Made by a program: the position numbers and the translations under genes. The notes below the pieces were generated by a model. It did not search any database, had not been told where the DNA came from, and was given only the letters and a program-made list of their open reading frames with translations. A stretch of DNA of 64,000 nucleotides from Sphingosinicellaceae bacterium (GTDB lineage Bacteria > Pseudomonadota > Alphaproteobacteria > Sphingomonadales > Sphingomonadaceae): contig CP079108.1 of the NCBI GenBank assembly GCA_019285715.1, forward strand, positions 3,239,001-3,303,000. Direction: 5' to 3'. Below, piece by piece: positions 15,125-23,203 of this stretch (the first letter of the stretch is position 1; every line of letters begins with the position of its first letter).

Positions 15125-17809
15125 TCAGTCAGCGTTGATCAGCTGGACCCGGACCTCGCCCTCGATCCGCACCAGCCGCGGGACCGCAAACAGCAGGTCG
15201 GGCAGCACTGCGACGCCGAAATCACTCAGCGTCGCGACCCCGCCGGCCGGTGCCAGCAGCAGCTCGAAGGCCTCGACCACCGGGGTGCCGGCCGCGCTGG
15301 CCAGACTGCCATTGTCGGGAGCAAGCGCCGCGGCGAACTCGACCACCGGGGTTCCGGAGTGCACCGCGATGCCGCCGCCCACGGCAGCCAGCACGCCCGC
15401 CCAGCCGATCACGGTCGCCGCTCCGCCCACGGTCAGCAGCGACAAGGCCGGTGACATCGTTGCCGCCGGTGTGCTGGCGGTGTCGATCGCGCCGCTGGCG
15501 AAGGGCACCGTGCGGACGGCTCCGAGCCGGTCGCGGTCGGCGCTGCCGCAGAGCGCCCGCCCGACCAGCGGCGAGGTCGCCGGCGGCTTGTAATCGCCGC
15601 CACCGCTGGTCGTGCCGCCGCTCAGCCCCGAGCGGTCGAGGGTCCACGCCGGGGTGCCGAACAGCAGTTTGGCGCTGCGCAGCCCGAGGTATTCAAAGTT
15701 GAAATTGTTCGCGGAAGGATGCCGCGCGAAGTCGACGTTGCCTTCCCAGCCGACGCCGTAGGTGACGCTCCAGGCCTCGGTCATCTGGGGCCGGTAGCCG
15801 TTCGTGCTCCCGCGCGCCGTCATCGTCTGGGCGTCGTTGTAGTCGTCGTGCTTGGTCGGCAACCAGTCGAAGCTGCAGTTCGCGACCCGGTTGCCGTACG
15901 CCTGGTTGAGCAAAGTATTGGTATCCGCGGCGGTCACCACCGCCGGGTCCGAATACATGCAGTTGGAGCGCTCGCCGACGAAGGTGCAGCCCTCGATGAG
16001 GTTGTAGCTCATCGTCGCGGACGTATCCTCGCCCATCGACCACAGCGGCGCGGTGCCGACGTTGGCCATCTTTTCGCAAACGTTGTTGACGAAGGCGTTG
16101 CGGCGGTTGCTCGGGTTGGGCGTGCCGGCGACGGCGGCGGGAACGCTGTTCAGGTTCCACACCCGCCCCTTGATGTAGCGAAGGTCGCAGTCGAAGACGA
16201 CCAGGTCCTCGCCCGCACCGGCGGTGGTGATGCTCGCCCAGCCGCCGACGCAGCTTTCCTCCGACGTCTGGAAAATGTCCTCGCCACCGACGCCGCCGCC
16301 GATGAAGCGGTGCGTGAGCGTGCACAGCGCCTCGACCCGCCGGCTCGCCTCCGACGCCCGGATCAGGCCGAAGCGCTGGAAGTTTCCGTTCATGCGGGAG
16401 CCCGACTGCCACCACCGGACCCGCGTCGCCGACATGTTGAAGCTGCCGTTCGGGGGTGCCACCGCGCCGATGGCGGTGCTCGACGCCTCACTGCCCGCCT
16501 TGCCGCGCACGGTGATGTTGTCGAGCGTGTAATAGAAGGTCAGCGTGTCGAACAGCGACGCCGCATCGACCTCGACCGACAGGTTCGACAGTGCCACCTT
16601 GGTTACCCGGATGCGCTTGTTGGTTGCCGCGACCTGCAGCACGACGTTGTCGCGCGGGTTGGGATCGTCGGGGTCGCCCTCGATGCGCAGCGGCAGCTCG
16701 ATCGTGGTCGGGGTCGAGGTCACCGTCACGGTACCCGGCACGTGGACACCCGCGGCCAGCACGATGCGCGCGCCGTCAAGCGCCCGCGTGCTCGCCGGCT
16801 GGCCATTGCCGGCCGCGAGCGCGCGGTTCGCCAGGTACAGCGCCTGCACCGCGACGCTGAGGTCCTTCGGGCGCGCTGCCGGCGCGATCGCCCTGGCGCC
16901 GGCAAGGTCGGTTTTGACCATCGCCGCGAGCGGGGTCGTCGTGCCGTTCACCGGGTCGACGAACAGCACCTGGTCCCCGTAGCGCGTCCCGACCGGGTCG
17001 TAGCCGACGATGAACGGCGTCGTTGCAGCATCGCCGTAGCCCGCCAGGCCGAGGCCGACCATGCTCCGCGTCCCCGGCGTATCGGTGGACCGCATCGCCC
17101 CGAGCCACGGGTAGATCTCCGCGTCGCAGCGCAGCAGCCCCGCGCTCAGCGCGGTGGCCGTGGCGGGATCGATGGTGGCGCTGTAGACGCGCAGGTTATC
17201 GCCGTAACGGTTCGAGGTGCTGGGCGCGGTCGCCCAGGCCGACTTGACGCCGGTGCCGTCGGTGATCGTGAACTTCACCGCCGCGACCGGGTTCAACCCC
17301 TGCGGATGATGCGAGAAGGCGACGAGTTCGAGCGTCACCGGCCCCGCAACGCGCTGGTACGGCACGTCCGACCAGCGAAAGATCGGTAGCGCGGCCGCGA
17401 AGGTCGAGGCGTTGACGATGGCAATGCCACTTGCCGCAGCCTCGCCGGCCCGCCAGCCCGCAGCGACCGACAGGCTGACCGCGCCCTCGGTCTCGTGGAT
17501 GTAGTTCGACAGCGCGAGGCGAACCGTAACGGTTCCGTCGCCGTTGTCGGTCTCGTCGACCAGCACGTTGAACGGCGACGCCGGGTTGACTGGCTTCCTC
17601 AGGGGCTTGGTCGCGACGATGACGCGCGCCAGCGACGCCGCCACCGCGGTGCCGGCGCTCGGAGCAAATCCCGGATGGGCCGTGGTCAGCGTCACCCCCG
17701 GCGAACCGTCGGGGTCGAGCGCATAAGACGCGAAACTGCCCGGGCTGCCGCTGAACACCAGCCGCAGCACCCAGCCGTTCGCCTCGATCGAAGCGGCGGT
17801 AATTGCCAT
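15125..17809 (-). CDS. large right-handed beta-helix tail-spike-like protein
   Basis: 894 residues from MAITAASIEANGWVLRLVF with AAAGGAA upstream. The N-terminal third is beta-sandwich-like (VRLALSNYIHETEGAVSLSV). The middle (about 400-700) contains repeated short strands with Asn/Cys/Val turns (NAFVNNVCEKM, YNLIEGCTFVGERSN, NRVANCSFDW) typical of parallel beta-helices in tail spikes and pectate lyases. It may bind or cut a surface glycan. It sits with the fibre-adaptor gene between capsid and connector genes. The exact ligand cannot be inferred. Confidence 0.65.
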   Translation of the reverse strand: MAITAASIEANGWVLRLVFSGSPGSFASYALDPDGSPGVTLTTAHPGFAPSAGTAVAASLARVIVATKPLRKPVNPASPFNVLVDETDNGDGTVTVRLALSNYIHETEGAVSLSVAAGWRAGEAAASGIAIVNASTFAAALPIFRWSDVPYQRVAGPVTLELVAFSHHPQGLNPVAAVKFTITDGTGVKSAWATAPSTSNRYGDNLRVYSATIDPATATALSAGLLRCDAEIYPWLGAMRSTDTPGTRSMVGLGLAGYGDAATTPFIVGYDPVGTRYGDQVLFVDPVNGTTTPLAAMVKTDLAGARAIAPAARPKDLSVAVQALYLANRALAAGNGQPASTRALDGARIVLAAGVHVPGTVTVTSTPTTIELPLRIEGDPDDPNPRDNVVLQVAATNKRIRVTKVALSNLSVEVDAASLFDTLTFYYTLDNITVRGKAGSEASSTAIGAVAPPNGSFNMSATRVRWWQSGSRMNGNFQRFGLIRASEASRRVEALCTLTHRFIGGGVGGEDIFQTSEESCVGGWASITTAGAGEDLVVFDCDLRYIKGRVWNLNSVPAAVAGTPNPSNRRNAFVNNVCEKMANVGTAPLWSMGEDTSATMSYNLIEGCTFVGERSNCMYSDPAVVTAADTNTLLNQAYGNRVANCSFDWLPTKHDDYNDAQTMTARGSTNGYRPQMTEAWSVTYGVGWEGNVDFARHPSANNFNFEYLGLRSAKLLFGTPAWTLDRSGLSGGTTSGGGDYKPPATSPLVGRALCGSADRDRLGAVRTVPFASGAIDTASTPAATMSPALSLLTVGGAATVIGWAGVLAAVGGGIAVHSGTPVVEFAAALAPDNGSLASAAGTPVVEAFELLLAPAGGVATLSDFGVAVLPDLLFAVPRLVRIEGEVRVQLINAD

Positions 17810-17841
17810 GAAATTCCTTTCGGGGGATGGCCGCTGCCCCA

Positions 17842-17905
17842 CCCTCCCCCCTCGCGGGGAGGGACAGGTCGCCTCTTCGGCGACCAGGGAGAGGGCGGGA
17901 GGGGA
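17842..17905. repeat. palindromic C/G-rich repeat
   Basis: CCCTCCCCCC-TCGC-GGGGAGGG followed by a second hairpin GGTCGCC-TCTT-GGCGACC (17868-17885). It lies just upstream of the tail-spike gene. Confidence 0.7.
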
Positions 17906-18088
17906 CGCGCCGAGTGAGCGTTTTCAGGGCCTTGGCGGGAGCCCTACTAAGCAGGGCGTCGCGGCAAAGCCGCGCCGTCGGACGGCACGCGGCGCGAAAG
18001 CCGCCGCGGCCGCCGGCCGGCTTCGCACGAGTTGCGACGCATCGGGACGAACGCGAAGTGCATTCCTCCCGCTGCGCCGCGCCGTGCT
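17906..18088. other. non-coding gap between capsid remnant and tail-spike gene
   Basis: GC-rich sequence without a plausible gene. It marks the boundary between the damaged capsid gene and the inserted spike/fibre genes. No integrase site or insertion sequence seen. Confidence 0.4.
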
Positions 18089-19041
18089 TCAGCTCACCCC
18101 AAACTTCAGCAGCTTGATCGCCTCGGAGTTGATCACACCAGATAGCCGAGCAACGTTGCCGGCGACCCCGACGACAGGCCGGTCTGGTACAGATACTGCC
18201 CGTTGTTGTCCTTCAGCTTGCGGACCCGCGCCAGCGTCGAGGAGTTCATCACGAACACCGCATTCTGGCGGTACGGTGTCCGCAGCGCCTGCACGAGGTC
18301 GATCAGCTTGTCGCCCCCTGCCGTCGGGAAGTTGCCCGCGACCGTCGTCGCGAGATACTGGAGCGTTCCGAAAGCACGCGTCGTATCGTCGGTCGTGGCA
18401 ACCGGGTAGGTGAGGAAGCCCTTCGGCTGGGCGGTCCCGGAACCGGTCACGAAGGCGATGCTTTCGGCCTGTGCGAACTCGCTGGCGATCTCGGTCGACA
18501 GCCATTGCTCGACATCGAACAGCGCATCGTCGAGCATCGTTTGCGACGCCGCCGGGTTGGCATAAAGCTCGCCCATCGGCGGTGCGATCTCGACGAAGGT
18601 CTCGGTCGCTGTCTCGGCGCGGGCGGCGATTTCGGATACCCAGCCGCTGGCAACGCCGCCGACCGCGACGAGCTTGCGGTAGTTGACGCTGCCAATCTGG
18701 ACGACCTGCGCGACCCGGCGGATCGGCGAGGTCGCCTTCAGTACCGCGTCGATCGAGGCGTCGATCTCACGCGGCACCGCGACGCCGCCGTCGGTGGCGA
18801 CGCCCGCCGACAGCGACTTGGTCTCGGCGGGCATCTCGAGGCCCTTCCGCAGATAGCGCTCGACGAAGCCGATACGAACCGGATCGGTGTCGGCCTTGGC
18901 ACCCGACAGCGCCGGGCGGTGGAGCGGCACGGCATTCAGCCGCGCCACGTCGGCCTGCAGCGCCGCGATGTCGGCACCGTGGTCGGGAACGACCTGCTCG
19001 AAGCTCGCCTCGAGCGCGTCGGCCTTGATGTCATACGTCAT
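18089..19041 (-). pseudogene. HK97-type major capsid protein, 3' deletion and frameshift (GTA g5-like)
   Basis: Starts MTYDIKADALEASFEQVVP and reads well through FVTGSGTAQPKGFLTYP and YLYQTGLSSGSPATLLGY, then stops at 18133 after 302 residues. GTA capsid proteins are usually near 390-400 residues and end in a motif like NSEAIKLLKF. That ending (GVINSEAIKLLKFGVS) is present immediately downstream in another frame, ending at 18089. Roughly 60 residues in between are gone. The product would lack part of the HK97 A/P-domain region needed for a shell. Confidence 0.85.
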
Positions 19042-19075
19042 GGGGTCGTTCTCCTGTGGAAAAGGTGAAACTGAA

Positions 19076-19492
19076 TCAGTTGCTTGCGTCCTCGACGGCG
19101 ATCACCCGCGCCGCGGGCTGCATCGGGAAGGTCACCAGCGAGACTTCGATGAGGTCGAGGTCGGTCAGCTCACGCACGCCCCGCCCCGGTCGGCTGGCCC
19201 GAACGCGGTAACCGAAGCTGAGGCCGTCGAGCGCGCCGGCGCGGAGCAGCGCCGCCGCGTCGCCGCCGCGCGCCGTGTCCGCGGCGATGCGCGCCACGAC
19301 CCGGAGCCCGCGGCCGTCCTCGGCAATGCGCTCGACGAACCCGATCGGCTCGCCAACGACATGCTGCCACAGCAGAGGCAGCTTCGCCCCCGCGGCGACG
19401 GCGCGCGCGAACGCCCCGGCGCGGACGATATCGCCACCGCTGTCGGGCCGGTCGAAGATGCTGGCGTAACCCGCCAATCTGAGGTCGGTCAT
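19076..19492 (-). CDS. HK97 family prohead protease (GTA g4-like)
   Basis: 138 residues. RLAGYASIFDRPDSGGDIVRAGAF at the start, the catalytic-histidine region LLWQHVVGEPIGFV, then GLSFGYRV and LIEVSLVTFPMQPAARV with the catalytic serine, all characteristic of prohead proteases that trim the capsid scaffold. Appears intact. Stop lies 34 bp before the capsid start. Confidence 0.9.
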   Translation of the reverse strand: MTDLRLAGYASIFDRPDSGGDIVRAGAFARAVAAGAKLPLLWQHVVGEPIGFVERIAEDGRGLRVVARIAADTARGGDAAALLRAGALDGLSFGYRVRASRPGRGVRELTDLDLIEVSLVTFPMQPAARVIAVEDASN

Positions 19493-19788
19493 GCCAGGCC
19501 GCCGATGCGGACAAAGCCGAACTTCGCCGCCAGCCCGAGCAGCAGCAGTGCGATCAGCCCGCGCATCGCCCAGGCCGCCGCCGCCTTGAGCGCCGAACTC
19601 TTGGCGTCGCGCCAGCCCTGCACGAGCTGGCGAAGGTCGCCGATGTCCTTGCCCGCATCGGCATCGTGCAAGCCGATGCGGTTCAGCGCGCGCGTTGCCC
19701 CGGCTTCGCTCGCGGCCTCGATCAGCTCGAGTAACGTGGCCTTCGACACGCCTTCCGCCTCGGCCCGCGCCAGCAAGGCGGCGATCAT
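19489..19788 (-). CDS. small membrane protein of the GTA cluster (DUF6127-like)
   Basis: 99 residues. Ala-rich helical N-terminus, a middle GKDIGDLRQLVQGWRDAKSS and a C-terminal membrane helix (GLIALLLLGLAAKFGF). Proteins of this layout occupy the slot between portal and protease in sphingomonad and rhodobacterial GTA clusters (g3.5). Overlaps portal and protease genes by four bases each. Role unknown. Confidence 0.75.
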   Translation of the reverse strand: MIAALLARAEAEGVSKATLLELIEAASEAGATRALNRIGLHDADAGKDIGDLRQLVQGWRDAKSSALKAAAAWAMRGLIALLLLGLAAKFGFVRIGGLA

Positions 19789-20894
19789 CGGCCCATCTCC
19801 AGGCCGAGCATCGCGCGCTTCTCGGGGTCGCTCAGAAAGCTCGCGCCGCTGACCCGGCTCCACAGCATCTCCCGGTCGGCAGACAGCGCCGGCACCGCGT
19901 CGCGGTCGAGATCGAGGTGGAGGTCGGGCCACCAGTCCTGCAGCCGCCGCGACAATCCGCCGAGGATCTTCGCCGCCAGCGGCAGCAACGTCAGCCGCCA
20001 CAGCGCGACATTGGCCTCGCGGTAATTGGCATAGGTCGCGTCGCCCGACAGCCCGAGCAGCATCGGCGGGACCCCGAACGCCAGCGCGATCTCGCGCGCC
20101 GCATTGTCGCGAACCCGGACGAAATCCATCTCGGCGGGCGTCAGCGACAGCGGCTGCCATTTCATGCCGCCGTCGAGCAGCATCGGGCGCCCGGCGTTGG
20201 CGGCGCCCATATACTGCTCACCCATCTGGTCCTTGAGCCGCGCGAACTGTGCCGCCGACAGGGTCGAGCCGTCACCGGGATCATAGACCAGGGCCCCCGA
20301 CGGTCGCGCCGCATTGTCGAGCAACGCCTGGTTCCAGCGCGCCGCGCCGTTGTGGACCTCCACCGCCGCCGCTGCCGCCGCGAGGCAACCAAGCCCGTAG
20401 TGGTCGTCGAGGGGATGATAGCCCTTGAGGTGGAGCAGGCCCGATTGCTGGCCGCCTGTCGTTGCCGGATAGCGGGTCAGCGATGAACCGGCGCGGTACA
20501 GATAGGCGACCGGCCAGCCCCCGGCATCGGCCTCGACGGTGATCCGCTCGGGGCGCAGCGGATACAGCGCGACGGGCAGCCCCGCCGCCCCGCAAGCGAT
20601 TTCGACATAGGCGTTGCCGTGCAGGAGCAGGTTCGCGGCGATGATCTAGAGCACTGCGCCGTCGTGGCCGAATAGCGCCAGTGCCGGATGGGCCGCGGGG
20701 GTGCTGACGATCGGCGCGCCGGCAATGCCGTCGGCGACGATGCGCACGGCGCGGCTGACCACCGGGTTGGCAACGAAGCCGGCACGGACCTGCGCCTCGT
20801 AACTGCGTGGCGGCGTCGTCGCTACCCAGCTGCCGGCCCACGGCGCGGTGCGCGTCTGCACCGGCCGCGCCTTGGTGAGGAACGGGAATTTCAT
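19785..20894 (-). pseudogene. phage portal protein with in-frame amber codon (GTA g3-like)
   Basis: Starts MKFPFLTKARPVQTRTAPW. After ~82 residues (LFGHDGAVL) the frame meets TAG at 20646-20648. It then continues in the same frame as IIAANLLLHGNAYVEIACG through YGLGCLAAAAAAVEVHN to MLGLEMGR. The continuation contains the usual portal motifs (LLxGNAYVE, GLSGDATYANYREA). A GAG-to-TAG change at one base explains the stop. Without suppression no full-length portal would form. Confidence 0.85.
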
Positions 20895-20913
20895 GCATAT
20901 CTCCCTGGAATGA

Positions 20914-22188
20914 CTAGAGGGCGCGGACCCCGGGTTCGCGGCGAGGGCCACGCAGCAGCAGCTCGGTGAGCGCCCAGACCAGCGCGTAGGCACGGTCGGG
21001 CGAGCGGCCCGGGCCGGACCACGCCCCGGCGGCGCCAAGCCCGCACAATTCGTCCTCGAGGGCCGGCAGCGGGCCGACGTGGCGGACCTTGCCGCGGCCG
21101 TAGAGGGCGGACACCGGCTCGGCCCGCGCCGTCTTGCCGACCGTGGCGTGCACGAGCCGCACGTTCATCTCGCTGTCGGCGGCGACCAGCATCGAGCGCA
21201 CCATCGAGCCACCGTTATTGCCCTCAGCGACAACCAGGTCGGCACTAAACTCGTCGGCGGCATGGGCGCCGGCGCGCGACCAGTTCTCGGGGCTGAGGCC
21301 CTGCACGGTGCGGTCCGCGACGACATAGGCGATGCCGCCCGCGCCAAGGCCCGCGACGATGATCCCGCAGGCGTCGACCTTGGCGCCCTCCCCGGCCGGC
21401 GGGTCGACCGCGACGACGACCCTCAGGAGCGGGGGCGCTGTACCGATGCGGTGAGCCTCGAAACTCGCGCGCTGCCACAGCGCGCCCTCGCGGTCCTCGA
21501 TGAACTCACCGTCGAGCTCCTGCCGGCCGAGACTGGTGCCGCCATAGGCACGGTTGACGTCGGCGAGGAACGGCAGGGGCAGGTTGACCTGGTTGTCGGC
21601 GGTGCGCCCGCGTGTCGTCGCCACCTGCGCGTCGCTGGCGATCGCCTTTAGCCACGCATGGGGCAGCGGAGTCGTCGTCAGCAGCAGCCGCGGATGATCG
21701 CCGAGACGCAGCGCCATCCGCAGGTTGCTCAGCACCGCGGGGCCGTCCGACCAGCGTGCCGCCTCGTCCCCCCAGGCGAAATGGAACGACGGGCCGCGCA
21801 GTAAACCTGGTTCCTCGGCCGAGTAGAGCGTCGCGCTGGAGCCGTTGTCGGGCCAGTAGACGCGGCGGCGTCCGGGCTGGAAGACGGCACCGTCGCTGAC
21901 CGCGAGCAGTCCCGCCTCGCCCTCGACCATCACTGCGCGCGCGTCTGCGTGCGTCGCTCCGATCAAGGCAAAGTGTGAACCGGGACGGCTCGTGGCGAGC
22001 GTCGCGATCCACGTTGCGCCGGTCCGTGTCTTGCCGTAGCCGCGGCCCGCGAGAAGCAGCCACGTCGTCCAGTCACCCGGTGGCGGCAGTTGGCCGTCGT
22101 GGGCGACGTAGAGGCCCGCAGCGATTGCCATCTCGTTCGCGTCATAGGGCAAGGCTTCGCTCGGATGCTTCGTGTCGCCGGCGCTCAC
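20914..22188 (-). CDS. terminase large subunit (GTA g2-like)
   Basis: 424 residues from a GTG overlapping the upstream stop. Walker A GRGYGKT near residue 46-52, Walker B-like FHFAWGDEAARW, and nuclease-domain acidic motifs (VVVAVDPPAGEG, LVVAEGNNGGSM). It packages DNA into preformed heads as an ATP-driven motor. Length and motif order match GTA large terminases. Reading frame intact, unlike portal and capsid. Confidence 0.92.
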   Translation of the reverse strand: MSAGDTKHPSEALPYDANEMAIAAGLYVAHDGQLPPPGDWTTWLLLAGRGYGKTRTGATWIATLATSRPGSHFALIGATHADARAVMVEGEAGLLAVSDGAVFQPGRRRVYWPDNGSSATLYSAEEPGLLRGPSFHFAWGDEAARWSDGPAVLSNLRMALRLGDHPRLLLTTTPLPHAWLKAIASDAQVATTRGRTADNQVNLPLPFLADVNRAYGGTSLGRQELDGEFIEDREGALWQRASFEAHRIGTAPPLLRVVVAVDPPAGEGAKVDACGIIVAGLGAGGIAYVVADRTVQGLSPENWSRAGAHAADEFSADLVVAEGNNGGSMVRSMLVAADSEMNVRLVHATVGKTARAEPVSALYGRGKVRHVGPLPALEDELCGLGAAGAWSGPGRSPDRAYALVWALTELLLRGPRREPGVRAL

Positions 22189-22952
22189 CGGGCTGGAACC
22201 GTCACCGGCGGGACCAGCGCGAGCGCCGTGCCCGGCGATCCTGCGGGAGCGGGCAGGGCCGCGAGCGGGAGCGCGGCAATCGCCGCATCGGCGTTGCCGC
22301 TGGCAGCGGCGAGGCGCAACTGGCGCTCGAGCTTGGCGCGCGCCGAGGCGAGCAATGCCGGCGTCAATTCGAGGGTGCGGACTCCGGGCCGGTCGGCATT
22401 GCGGCGCGTTCCGAGCAGGCGGAACATCGCGTCGGGACGCTGCACGATGACGGTCTTGACGACGTCGCCGACCGTCTCGGTTCGCTTGAAGCCATTGAAA
22501 ATGCCGGTGAACAGCATGTCCTCGACGCGGTCGAGGGCACGGTTGCGGGCCATCGCCCAGTCGGCGGCAAAGTCGGCGTTTTCGACGCGGCGCTTGTAGA
22601 CGTTGGGGACCGTCAGGCCGGCATGATCGGCGGCGGCCTGGACGCTGCCGTTCGCCGCGAGCGCCGCGAGGAACACTACGCTGCGGGCCGCGGTCCAGCG
22701 CCGGAACGGAGCGCGGGGAACGGGTGCGTCGCGGGCTTGATCGATAGCGGCGCAGGCGCTGCGGAGCGCGGGGTCGATCCGGCGGTGGCACGCCGCCGCT
22801 GCCGGCGTCACTGCGACTGCGACAGCCGCGAGAGTATGGAAGCCGGTGGCTCGGTAGGCCCGGAGGTAGGCGGCCTGGACCTTGGCGTCGCGGAGCGAGA
22901 CACGCTGGCGCGTTGCTTTCCGAGGCGCGGAGGTTCGGAGCGAAGCTGTCAT
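22185..22952 (-). CDS. small terminase-like / GTA g1-like protein
   Basis: 255 residues from an ATG preceded by GGGGAGA. The middle resembles a terminase small subunit helix-turn-helix: FLAALAANGSVQAAADHAGLTVPNVYKRR followed by ENADFAADWAMA, as in 'step through the cell, then choose target' TerS proteins. The Ala/Pro-rich tail is disordered. It is the first gene of the cluster, and its stop overlaps the TerL GTG by four bases. Confidence 0.6.
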   Translation of the reverse strand: MTASLRTSAPRKATRQRVSLRDAKVQAAYLRAYRATGFHTLAAVAVAVTPAAAACHRRIDPALRSACAAIDQARDAPVPRAPFRRWTAARSVVFLAALAANGSVQAAADHAGLTVPNVYKRRVENADFAADWAMARNRALDRVEDMLFTGIFNGFKRTETVGDVVKTVIVQRPDAMFRLLGTRRNADRPGVRTLELTPALLASARAKLERQLRLAAASGNADAAIAALPLAALPAPAGSPGTALALVPPVTVPAR

Positions 22953-23203
22953 GTGCGTCTCCCCATGAGGCAAGCGGCGTCGGCCCCGGATCGAGGTGCG
23001 AACATCCGCTGCGGTTGGTTGAAGGCCTGTCGCCGTTTGTTGCGCAATTCGTCAGGCTGGGTTTTGTTTACCCGATAGCGTGACGGTAGTCAAGAGAATT
23101 GTGCCGTTTTGGTTTGGAACAACGGAGATTTATATTATTTACGCTGGACCACATGCGGATTTCGGGCGTTAATGCTGCAGCGCACAAAATTGGACGGCGA
23201 TAC
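22953..23203. promoter_or_regulatory. divergent intergenic region between GTA cluster and esterase
   Basis: About 250 bp, much richer in A/T than its flanks around 23050-23170. It separates the divergent TerS-like gene and the esterase, so it should hold both promoters. No clear -35/-10 pair or operator could be picked with confidence. Confidence 0.4.

Noticed and set aside
15719-17389. Long plus-strand frame opposite the tail-spike gene
   Set aside because: Arg/Val/His-rich composition typical of antisense to GC-rich coding sequence; the minus frame is protein-like throughout.
17906-18088. Small gene on plus between the capsid and spike genes
   Set aside because: Frames are Arg/Ser-rich without a start site or recognisable pattern, and continue as antisense of the capsid gene.
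4936-22952. Functional temperate prophage
   Set aside because: No integrase, repressor, replication or lysis genes are visible, gene order is GTA-like, and several structural genes are broken.
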